Shown here piece by piece: positions 22,700 through 29,774 of a stretch of 64,000 nt of DNA. Source of the DNA: Streptomyces sp. TLI_053 (GTDB lineage: Bacteria; Actinomycetota; Actinomycetes; Streptomycetales; Streptomycetaceae); assembly GCF_900105395.1 (NCBI RefSeq), contig NZ_LT629775.1, positions 5,788,001 to 5,852,000 of the forward strand, written 5' to 3'. The translations under genes were made by a program, and so were the position numbers. Under the pieces are notes generated by a model, which made no database searches, was not told the origin of the DNA, and saw only the letters and a list, made by a program, of their open reading frames with translations. Within the stretch, counting starts at the first letter, position 1; each line of letters opens with the position of its first letter.

Positions 22700-24206
22700 C
22701 GAGGTAGGCCTCCAGACCGTGCCGGCCACCCTCGCGGCCGTAGCCCGACTCCTTGAAACCGCCGAACGGCGAGGTCGGGTCGAACTTGTTGAAGGTGTTG
22801 GCCCAGACCACGCCGGCCCGGAGCCTGCTGGCCGTCCAGAGGATGCGCGAGCCCTTCTCCGTCCAGATGCCGGCGGAGAGGCCGTACGGGGTGTTGTTGG
22901 CCTTCGCGACCGCCTCGTCGGGGGTGCGGAAGGTCAGCACCGACAGCACCGGGCCGAAGATCTCCTCCTGGGCGATCCGGTGGGCCTGGCTGACGCCGGT
23001 GAACAGCGTCGGCCGGAACCAGAAGCCGGTGCCCGGCAGCTCGCACGCGGGCGACCAGCGCTCGGCGCCCTCGGCCTCGCCGGCGTCGGTCAGCGCGGTG
23101 ATCCGGGCCAGCTGCTCGGCGGAGTTGATCGCGCCGATGTCGGTGTTCTTGTCCAGCGGGTCGCCGACCCGCAGGGTGCCCATCCGGCGCTTCAGCGCGT
23201 CCAGCAGCTCGTCCTGGACCGACTCCTGGACCAGCAGGCGCGAACCCGCGCAGCAGACGTGGCCCTGGTTGAAGAAGATGCCGTTGACGATGCCCTCGAC
23301 GGCCTGGTCGAGCGGCGCGTCGTCGAAGACGATGTTGGCGGCCTTGCCGCCCAGCTCCAGCGAGAGCTTCTTGCGGGTGCCGGCCACCTGCTTGGCGATC
23401 GCCCGGCCGACCGGGGTCGAGCCGGTGAACGCGACCTTGTTGACGTCCGGGTGCGCGGTGAGCGCCGCACCCGTGCTGCCGTCGCCGGTGACGATGTTGA
23501 CGACGCCCTTGGGCAGACCCGCCTGGCGGCAGATCTCGGCGAAGCGCAGCGCGGTCAGCGGGGTGGTCTCGGCCGGCTTCAGCACGACCGTGTTGCCGGT
23601 GGCCAGCGCCGGGGCGATCTTCCACGCCAGCATCAGCAGCGGGAAATTCCACGGGATGACCTGGCCGGCCACGCCCAGCGGCTTCGGGTTGGGGCCGTAG
23701 CCGGCGAAGTCCAGCTTGTCGGCCCAGCCCGCGTAGTAGAAGAAGTGGGCGGCGACCAGCGGCAGGTCGACGTCGCGGGTCTCGCGGATCGGCTTGCCGT
23801 TGTCGATCGACTCCAGCACGGCCAGCTCGCGGCTGCGCTCCTGGATGATCCGGGCGATCCGGAACAGGTACTTGGCGCGCTCGCTGCCCGGCAGCGCCGA
23901 CCAGTCGGCGAAGGCGGCCCGGGCGGCGGCGACCGCGCGGTCCACGTCCTCGGCGGTGCCGCGGGCGAACTCGGCGAGCACCTGCTCGGTGGCCGGGTTG
24001 ACCGTCTTCAGCGCCTCGCCGCCGGAGGAGTCGACGAACTGCCCGCCGATGAAGTGGCCGTAGGAGCTGGCGATGTCGCCGGCCGCGGCGGGCGACTCGG
24101 GGGCGGGGGCGTAGCCGAAGAGGCCGCCCGCCGGCTTGCCGGCCGGCTCGGCCGGGGCCTGCGGCGAGGCCGCGGGCGCTTCGGTCTTCTTGGTGTTCTT
24201 GGCCAT
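22692..24206 (-). CDS. aldehyde dehydrogenase
   Basis: 504 residues from ATG at 24206. A 50-residue Lys/Pro/Ala-rich N-terminal extension (MAKNTKKTEAPAASPQ) precedes a complete ALDH: IPWNFPLLM, NAD-contacting KPAETTPL, FTGSTPVG, catalytic Glu in LELGGKAANIV and catalytic Cys in FFNQGHVCCAGSR. It starts 5 nt after the deoC stop. Together with DeoC, which releases acetaldehyde, it probably oxidises acetaldehyde to acetate, completing deoxyribose catabolism. The N-terminal extension is unusual and might mediate assembly with the short paralogue. Confidence 0.9.
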   Translation of the reverse strand: MAKNTKKTEAPAASPQAPAEPAGKPAGGLFGYAPAPESPAAAGDIASSYGHFIGGQFVDSSGGEALKTVNPATEQVLAEFARGTAEDVDRAVAAARAAFADWSALPGSERAKYLFRIARIIQERSRELAVLESIDNGKPIRETRDVDLPLVAAHFFYYAGWADKLDFAGYGPNPKPLGVAGQVIPWNFPLLMLAWKIAPALATGNTVVLKPAETTPLTALRFAEICRQAGLPKGVVNIVTGDGSTGAALTAHPDVNKVAFTGSTPVGRAIAKQVAGTRKKLSLELGGKAANIVFDDAPLDQAVEGIVNGIFFNQGHVCCAGSRLLVQESVQDELLDALKRRMGTLRVGDPLDKNTDIGAINSAEQLARITALTDAGEAEGAERWSPACELPGTGFWFRPTLFTGVSQAHRIAQEEIFGPVLSVLTFRTPDEAVAKANNTPYGLSAGIWTEKGSRILWTASRLRAGVVWANTFNKFDPTSPFGGFKESGYGREGGRHGLEAYLDV

Positions 24207-24211
24207 GATTC

Positions 24212-25198
24212 TCAGTCCACCGTCACGTAGTCGGGACCGGAGTACCGTCCGGTGGTCAGCTTCTGGCGCTGCATCAGCAGGTCGTTGAGCAGGCTGGAGG
24301 CGCCGAAGCGGAACCAGTGCGGGCTCAGCCAGTCGTCGCCGAGGGTCTCGTTGACCATCACCAGGTACTTCATCGCGTCCTTGGTGGTCTTGATCCCGCC
24401 GGCGGGCTTCACGCCGACCTGGACGCCGGTGGCCGCGCGGAAGTCGCGGACCGCCTCCAGCATCAGCAGGGTGACCGGCGGGGTCGCGTTGACGGCGACC
24501 TTGCCGGTCGAGGTCTTGATGAAGTCGGCGCCGGCCAGCATCGCCAGCCAGGAGACGCGGCGCACGTTGTCGTACGTCTGCAGCTCGCCGGTCTCGAAGA
24601 TCACCTTGAGGTGGGCGTAGCTGCCGTCGGGGCGGCGGCAGGCCTCCTTGACGGCGACGATCTCGTTGTACACGTCCAGGTAGCGGCCGGAGAGGAAGGC
24701 TCCCCGGTCGATCACCATGTCGATCTCGTCGGCGCCGGCGGCGACCGCGTCCGCGGTGTCGGCGAGCTTGACCGGGAGCGCGGCGCGCCCGGCGGGGAAG
24801 GCGGTGGCGACGGAGGCGACCTGGATGTCGGTGCCCCGGAGCGCCGCCTTCGCGGTGGCGACCATGTCCGGATAGACACAGATCGCCGCGACGCGGGGGG
24901 TGGTCGGGTCGGTGGGATCGGGGGTCCTGCCCTTGGTGCACAGTGCGCGCACCTTGCCGACCGTGTCCGCGCCCTCGAGCGTGGTCAGGTCGATCATCGA
25001 GATGGCCAGGTCGATGGCGTACGCCTTGGCCGTGGTCTTGATCGAGCGGGTACCGAGAGTGGCGGCGCGCGCCTCCAGGCCGACCTGGTCGACACCGGGC
25101 AGGCCGTGCAGGAAGCGACGGAGCGAGGCCTCGGACGCCGCGACGTCCTCGAGACCGCTGCCCGCGACGCCGGGGGCATTGGCTGCAAGAGTGGACAT
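24212..25198 (-). CDS. deoC: deoxyribose-phosphate aldolase
   Basis: 328 residues. It cleaves 2-deoxyribose-5-phosphate into glyceraldehyde-3-phosphate and acetaldehyde. Class I aldolase motifs: the Schiff-base Lys lies in GADFIKTSTGKVAV, the proton-relay Lys in GVQVGVKPAGGIKT, and the catalytic Asp in DEIDMVID. About 70 residues longer at the N-terminus than E. coli DeoC, as in other actinomycetes. ATG at 25198; an upstream GTG pair (25207, 25204) is possible. First gene of an operon with two aldehyde dehydrogenases, behind the shared operator. Confidence 0.94.
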   Translation of the reverse strand: MSTLAANAPGVAGSGLEDVAASEASLRRFLHGLPGVDQVGLEARAATLGTRSIKTTAKAYAIDLAISMIDLTTLEGADTVGKVRALCTKGRTPDPTDPTTPRVAAICVYPDMVATAKAALRGTDIQVASVATAFPAGRAALPVKLADTADAVAAGADEIDMVIDRGAFLSGRYLDVYNEIVAVKEACRRPDGSYAHLKVIFETGELQTYDNVRRVSWLAMLAGADFIKTSTGKVAVNATPPVTLLMLEAVRDFRAATGVQVGVKPAGGIKTTKDAMKYLVMVNETLGDDWLSPHWFRFGASSLLNDLLMQRQKLTTGRYSGPDYVTVD

Positions 25199-25217
25199 AG
25201 TCACCACACCAGCATAT

Positions 25218-25229
25218 CTACGCGCGTAG
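25218..25229. promoter_or_regulatory. palindromic operator CTACGCGCGTAG before deoC
   Basis: The same perfect palindrome as at add and PNP, 19 nt before the deoC ATG. On the gene strand a -35-like TTGACT overlaps its left edge. Confidence 0.75.
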
Positions 25230-25338
25230 TCAATCGCCAGAGGCACCGCGCATCGATGCCGGACCGAGATCTCCGTGCCCCGGCAACCGTGATCGTCACC
25301 CCTGTGGATCGCGCGGGCCATGGGGCAGAATCGTCGAC

Positions 25339-26022
25339 ATGACCGAATCCCACGGCGAGCCCCGACCGGGCCCGGCCGGTTCCGATGGGGAGCCCGTGTA
25401 CGCCGACCGCGTGTACCGCTCCGTTCCCGGCGTGATCTCCGGGGTGCTGTTGCTGGCCGTCGCGGCCTGGCTGATCGGGGACGCGGCCCTCAACGGCAGC
25501 GGCAAGACACCGTGGGTGTCGCTGGCCGCCGTCCCGGTGTTCGCCCTCCCGGTGATCGCCTACACCCTGCGCCCGGCCGTCCGGGCCGACGAGCGCCGCC
25601 TGGTCGTCCGCAACCCGCTGCGCACGATCGTCGCGCCCTGGGCCGCCGTGGACGTGCTGCGCGCCGGGTACTCGGTCGAACTCCTCGCCGAGGGCAAGAA
25701 GTACCAGGTGTGGGCGGTGCCGGTGTCGCTGCGCCAGCGCAAGCGCGCCGCCCGGGCCCGCGAGCGCGGCGGGCAGGCGCACAGCTCCCGGCTCGGCATG
25801 GTCTTCGGCGCGGGCGGTACGCCGTCCGGGGTCGGGGTGCAGGGCTCCACGGACCCGAACCGGGCCTGGTCCGACCAGGTGGTCGGCGTCCTCCAGGACA
25901 TGGCCGAGCGCAACGCCTCCCGCCCCGACGCGGCCGGGCCGGTCGTGGTCCGCTGGTGCTGGTGGATCATCGCTCCGACGGTGGCCGGTCTGATCGCCCT
26001 GATCACCGTGATCGCGGTCTGA
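25339..26022 (+). CDS. PH-domain-like membrane protein
   Basis: 227 residues. Two N-terminal TM helices (VISGVLLLAVAAWLIGDAAL and VSLAAVPVFALPVIAYTL) lead into a bacterial PH-like strand region (ADERRLVVRNPLRTIVAPW, VDVLRAGYSVELLAEGKKYQ). A basic linker and a C-terminal TM (IIAPTVAGLIALITVIAV) follow. Such proteins are common actinomycete membrane proteins of unknown role. Divergent from deoC and convergent with the mutase across a strong two-way terminator. Confidence 0.75.
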   Translation: MTESHGEPRPGPAGSDGEPVYADRVYRSVPGVISGVLLLAVAAWLIGDAALNGSGKTPWVSLAAVPVFALPVIAYTLRPAVRADERRLVVRNPLRTIVAPWAAVDVLRAGYSVELLAEGKKYQVWAVPVSLRQRKRAARARERGGQAHSSRLGMVFGAGGTPSGVGVQGSTDPNRAWSDQVVGVLQDMAERNASRPDAAGPVVVRWCWWIIAPTVAGLIALITVIAV

Positions 26023-26033
26023 CCCGCCCGCGT

Positions 26034-26090
26034 CCGCACGTACGAGGAGGGCCCGCCGGCACTGCCGGCGGGCCCTCCTCGTACGTGCGG
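26034..26090. terminator. 27-bp perfect stem, bidirectional terminator
   Basis: 26034-26060 is exactly complementary to 26064-26090 with a 3-nt loop, between two convergent genes. Confidence 0.9.
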
Positions 26091-26095
26091 CCGTG

Positions 26096-27796
26096 TCAGC
26101 CGGCGATGCCGGCCGCCGCGGCGAGGTCCCGCTTGACGGTGGCGAGCAGCTCGGCGGCCCGGGCGCGGGCGTCCGCGAGCCCGGCGGCCGAGGCGACCGG
26201 GAGCACGACCTCCAGGTAGCACTTCAGCTTGGGCTCGGTGCCCGAGGGGCGGACCACGATCCGCGCCGAGCGGACGGCGTCGCCCGCCAGGTAGTAGCGC
26301 AGGCCGTCGGTCGGCGGCAGCTCGGCGGACCCGGCGGTGAGGTCGTCGGCGCGGGTGACGGTGAGCCCGGCCAGGGTCGTCGGCGGCCGCTCGCGCAGGG
26401 TGCGCATGGCGTCGGAGATGACCGAGAGGTCCTCGACCCGGACGGACAGCTGGTCGGTGGCGTGCAGGCCGTGCTCCAGCGCCAGGTCGTCCAGCAGGTC
26501 GGTCAGGGTGCGGCCGGAGCGCTTGAGGGTGGCGGCGAGCTCGGCGACCAGCAGGGCGGCGGTGATGCCGTCCTTGTCGCGCACGCCCTGCGGGTCGACG
26601 CAGTAGCCGAGCGCCTCCTCGTAGCCGTAGCGCAGGCCCTCGGCGCGCGAGATCCACTTGAAGCCGGTGAGGGTCTCGGCGTAGTCGAGCCCGGCGGCCT
26701 CGGCGATCCGGCCGAGCAGGGTGGAGGAGACGATGGTGGTGGCGAAGGTGCCGGTGGCCCGCTTGGAGACCAGCGCGGCGCCCAGCAGCGCGCCGACCTC
26801 GTCGCCGCGCAGCATCCGCCAGCCCTCCGCGCCGTCGGCCGGGACGGCCACCGCGCAGCGGTCGGCGTCCGGGTCGTTGGCGATGACGATGTCCGGGCCG
26901 GCCTCGGCGGCGGTGCGGAAGGCGAGGTCCATCGCCCCCGGCTCCTCCGGGTTGGGGAAGGCGACGGTCGGGAAGTCGGGGTCCGGCTCGGCCTGCTCGG
27001 CGACCACGGTGGGCGCCGGGAAGCCGGCCCGGTCCATGGCGGCGAGGAAGGTGTCGCGTCCGACGCCGTGCATCGGGGTGTAGACGACGTCGAGCTCGCG
27101 CGCGGTGTGCGGGTCGACGATCGACGCGGCGCGGTCGAGGTAGGCCTCGACGACGGACTCGTCCACCGTCTCCCAGCCGTCCGCGGCCAGCGGGACCTCG
27201 GTCAGCGAGCCGATCGCGTCGATCTCGGCGGCGATGCCCGCGTCGGCCGGCGGCACGATCTGCGAGCCGTCGCCCAGGTAGACCTTGTAGCCGTTGTCCT
27301 GCGGCGGGTTGTGGCTGGCGGTGACGGTCACACCGGCGGCGGCGCCGAGGTGGCGGACCGCGAAGGCGAGCACCGGGGTGGGCAGCGGGCGCGGGAACAG
27401 CAGCGCGCGCAGGCCGGCGCCGACCACCACGGCGGCGGTGTCGCGGGCGAAGTCGTAGGACTTGTGGCGGGCGTCGTAGCCGATCACGACCAGGTCGCCG
27501 AGGCCCTGCCGCTTGACGTAGGCGACCAGGCCGGCGGCGGCCCGGATCACCACGGCGCGGTTCATCCGCATCGGGCCGGCGCCGAGCTCGCCGCGCAGGC
27601 CGGCGGTGCCGAACTGGAGGCGGTCGGCGAAGCGGTCGGCCAGCTCGGACCAGGCGAGCTTGGCGTTGGCGTCCGCGTCCGGGGTCTCGGCGTCGGCGAG
27701 CAGCGCGGCGAGCTCCTCGCGGGTCTGCGGGTCCGGGTCCTCGGCGAGCCAGGTACGGGCCCGGGCGAGGAGGTCGGTGGTGGTTGCCTGCGTCAT
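26096..27796 (-). CDS. phosphohexomutase family, probable phosphopentomutase (PGM2 type)
   Basis: 566 residues from ATG at 27796. The alpha-D-phosphohexomutase domains are complete: FGTAGLRGELGAGPMRMN, phosphoserine loop VTASHNPPQDNGYK, metal loop NDPDADRC, sugar loop GFKWISRAEGLRYGYEEALG and phosphate loop RPSGTEPKLK. Length and motifs fit the PGM2/phosphopentomutase branch better than PMM/ManB. Between deoC and the PNP gene it can supply the missing step, (deoxy)ribose-1-phosphate to 5-phosphate. It lacks the CTACGCGCGTAG operator. Phosphoglucomutase or phosphomannomutase activity remains possible. Confidence 0.88.
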   Translation of the reverse strand: MTQATTTDLLARARTWLAEDPDPQTREELAALLADAETPDADANAKLAWSELADRFADRLQFGTAGLRGELGAGPMRMNRAVVIRAAAGLVAYVKRQGLGDLVVIGYDARHKSYDFARDTAAVVVGAGLRALLFPRPLPTPVLAFAVRHLGAAAGVTVTASHNPPQDNGYKVYLGDGSQIVPPADAGIAAEIDAIGSLTEVPLAADGWETVDESVVEAYLDRAASIVDPHTARELDVVYTPMHGVGRDTFLAAMDRAGFPAPTVVAEQAEPDPDFPTVAFPNPEEPGAMDLAFRTAAEAGPDIVIANDPDADRCAVAVPADGAEGWRMLRGDEVGALLGAALVSKRATGTFATTIVSSTLLGRIAEAAGLDYAETLTGFKWISRAEGLRYGYEEALGYCVDPQGVRDKDGITAALLVAELAATLKRSGRTLTDLLDDLALEHGLHATDQLSVRVEDLSVISDAMRTLRERPPTTLAGLTVTRADDLTAGSAELPPTDGLRYYLAGDAVRSARIVVRPSGTEPKLKCYLEVVLPVASAAGLADARARAAELLATVKRDLAAAAGIAG

Positions 27797-28216
27797 GGCT
27801 GCAGCTCCATCGGGAAGTGCGTCGGTGGTCGGCCGGGGGGTGACTCCGGACCGGGCCGGACCGGACCGGGCCCAGCGGGTCGGGCGGTTCGGGCGGGTCG
27901 GGCGGCGGTGGCCGGAGGGTGCCGCGGGGCGTCCTCGGACGGGGACGCCGGGCGCGGGCGGGGCGTGGTGGCTCGGACGGGCGTACCGGCGGTGCGGGGT
28001 TCTACGGGGCCGTGCGGTGCTTGCGGGGGTGCGCCGCTCCGGGCGGGGGCCCACGGGGTCGCGCGGGGCCCGCCGGTCGTGCGGAGCGGGGCGGACGGGA
28101 CGGGGGTGCGGGAGGTGCGGGAGCAGCGGGAGGTGCGGGACGAAACGTACGGCGCGCGGGCGGCGGGACGCGGTGTCCGCCGCCCCGGGCGGCGGCGTGT
28201 CGGACCCGGGCACGCG
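27797..28216. other. gene-free stretch between mutase and PNP genes
   Basis: About 420 bp of very G/C-rich sequence with short GGGCGGGTCG-type repeats near 27880-27910. No open frame with coding character and no clear promoter; it must contain the mutase promoter. The PNP terminator lies at its upper end. Confidence 0.6.
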
Positions 28217-28272
28217 GACGGGGCCCGCGGGCGGCTGTGATCACCGGATCACGCCCGTCCGCGGGCCCCGTC
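28217..28272. terminator. terminator after PNP gene
   Basis: GACGGGGCCCGCGG at 28217-28230 pairs exactly with 28259-28272. Inside, GTGATC/GATCAC (28237-28252) forms a second stem. It lies 25 nt below the PNP stop. Confidence 0.8.
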
Positions 28273-28296
28273 GCTCATGTCGCTGTCGCCCCGGCG

Positions 28297-29118
28297 TCAG
28301 ATCCGCTCGAGGACCTTGGCCAGCAGCGCGCCCATCCGCTCGGCGGAGGCCTTGCCGGCCTCCAGCACCTCGGCGTGGTTGAGCGGCTCGCCGGTCATGC
28401 CGGCCGCCAGGTTGGTGACCAGGGAGATGCCCAGCACCTCGGCGCCGGCCTCACGGGCCGCGATGGCCTCCAGCGTGGTCGACATGCCGACCAGCTCGCC
28501 GCCGATCACCCGGGCCATGTTGACCTCGGCCGGGGTCTCGTAGTGCGGGCCGCGGAACTGGACGTAGACGGCCTCGTCCAGGGTCGGGTCCACCTCGCGG
28601 CAGAGCTCGCGCAGCCGCTTGGAGTAGAGGTCGGTGAGGTCGACGAAGTTGGCGCCCACGATCGGCGAGTCCGCCGTCAGGTTGATGTGGTCGCTGATCA
28701 GGACCGGCTGGCCGGGGACCCAGGTCGGGCGCAGACCGCCGCAGCCGTTGGTCAGCACGATGGTCGCGCAGCCGGCCGCGGCGGCGGTGCGCACGCCGTG
28801 GACGACGGTGGCGACCCCGTGGCCCTCGTAGTAGTGGTTGCGGCCCAGGAAGATCAGGGCCCGCTTCTCACCGATCCGGACCGAGCGGATCGTGCCGGCG
28901 TGACCGGCCACGGCGGGGGCGGGGAAGCCCGGGAGGTCGGTGACCGGGAACTCCGCCACGGTCTCGCCGAGGGCGTCGGCGGCCGGCACCCAGCCGGAGC
29001 CCATCACCAGGGCGACGTCGTGGCGCTCGGCACCGGTCAGCTCGCGCAGGCGCTCGGCGGCGGCCTGGGCGGCGGCGTAGGGGTCGGCGGAGACGACCGA
29101 CTGAGGAGATGCGTTCAC
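28297..29118 (-). CDS. purine nucleoside phosphorylase, trimeric type
   Basis: 273 residues from GTG at 29118. It phosphorolyses (deoxy)inosine and (deoxy)guanosine to the free base and (deoxy)ribose-1-phosphate. Motifs of the trimeric PNP class: VMGSGWVPAAD, PGFPAPAVAGHAGTIRSV, LTNGCGGLRPTWVPGQPVLI, SDHINLTADSPIVG, FRGPHYETPAEV and EVLGISLVTNLAAG. A TATCCT hexamer ends 7 nt before the GTG, so the mRNA may be leaderless. The operator is 25 nt upstream. It works downstream of Add (inosine) and upstream of the mutase and DeoC. Confidence 0.93.
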   Translation of the reverse strand: MNASPQSVVSADPYAAAQAAAERLRELTGAERHDVALVMGSGWVPAADALGETVAEFPVTDLPGFPAPAVAGHAGTIRSVRIGEKRALIFLGRNHYYEGHGVATVVHGVRTAAAAGCATIVLTNGCGGLRPTWVPGQPVLISDHINLTADSPIVGANFVDLTDLYSKRLRELCREVDPTLDEAVYVQFRGPHYETPAEVNMARVIGGELVGMSTTLEAIAAREAGAEVLGISLVTNLAAGMTGEPLNHAEVLEAGKASAERMGALLAKVLERI

Positions 29119-29143
29119 ACGTCCGAGGATAGACGGGAAATGG

Positions 29144-29155
29144 CTACGCGCGTAG
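29144..29155. promoter_or_regulatory. palindromic operator CTACGCGCGTAG before PNP gene
   Basis: Third identical copy of the 12-bp palindrome, 25 nt before the PNP start codon and 12 nt upstream of its putative -10 box TATCCT. Confidence 0.75.
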
Positions 29156-29206
29156 AAAATCCTGGTACGACGTGCCGGATCGTTACCCGGATGGCGTGAA
29201 CGTACA

Positions 29207-29242
29207 GCTCCGGGGCGGCGGAACGGTGCCGCGACCCGGAGC
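29207..29242. terminator. hairpin below gamma-glutamylcyclotransferase-like gene
   Basis: GCTCCGGG at 29207-29214 pairs with CCCGGAGC at 29235-29242, with a further internal GCGGC/GCCGC stem. It starts 17 nt below the stop at 29259. Confidence 0.6.
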
Positions 29243-29258
29243 AATCTCCAAAGAGGTC

Positions 29259-29696
29259 TCAGCAGGGACGGCGGCGCAGGTCCAGCACGTAGTCGTCGGG
29301 GGCGCCGGCGCTCTCCGCCGCGTCCGCGATCAGGCCCAGGTAGCGGGCCGCCGGCAGGCCGCCCTCGTAGTCGTTGAGCACGTACGTCCAGACCGGCACG
29401 TCGCCGTCCAGGGTCTGCGCCCGCAGCCTGGTCTTGCGGTAGATGCCGAGCTGGACGCCCTCCCAGCGGTCCAGCCCCTCCTCGTCCATCGGCGACACGT
29501 CGTACAGCGAGACGAAGACCTGGTCCTTCTCGTCCTCCACCACGGTGGCCAGCGAGCCCTCCCAGCCGAGGTGCTCGCCGCCGAAGGTCAGCCGCCAGCC
29601 GGACAGCCAGCCCGTGCCGCGCAGCGGCGAGTGCGGGGCGCGGCGGGTCATCTGCCGGGCATCGAGGTTGGTGGCATACGCGGCGTAAAGGGGCAT
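29259..29696 (-). CDS. gamma-glutamylcyclotransferase-like protein
   Basis: 145 residues from ATG at 29696. The N-terminal YAAYATNLDARQMTRRAP is the substrate-binding loop of the BtrG/GGCT fold. Later LYDVSPMDEEGLDRWEGVQL contains an acidic cluster in the region of the catalytic Glu, and the end is DYVLDLRRRP. The family releases 5-oxoproline from gamma-glutamyl substrates; the real substrate is unknown. Divergent from the LpdA-like gene with 78 bp between starts. Confidence 0.8.
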   Translation of the reverse strand: MPLYAAYATNLDARQMTRRAPHSPLRGTGWLSGWRLTFGGEHLGWEGSLATVVEDEKDQVFVSLYDVSPMDEEGLDRWEGVQLGIYRKTRLRAQTLDGDVPVWTYVLNDYEGGLPAARYLGLIADAAESAGAPDDYVLDLRRRPC

Positions 29697-29774
29697 GGGG
29701 CGAAGCCTACGTTCACCGGCCGATCCGACAGAAGCCCCGACCCCGGCGTGGCAGTGCTCCCGGCGTGCGGGACA

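Noticed and set aside
29172..29774. N-terminal extension of the LpdA-like protein starting near 29172
   Set aside because: The upstream frame overlaps the divergent gamma-glutamylcyclotransferase-like gene and lacks family similarity; homology begins at VTRIVIIGGGPGG.
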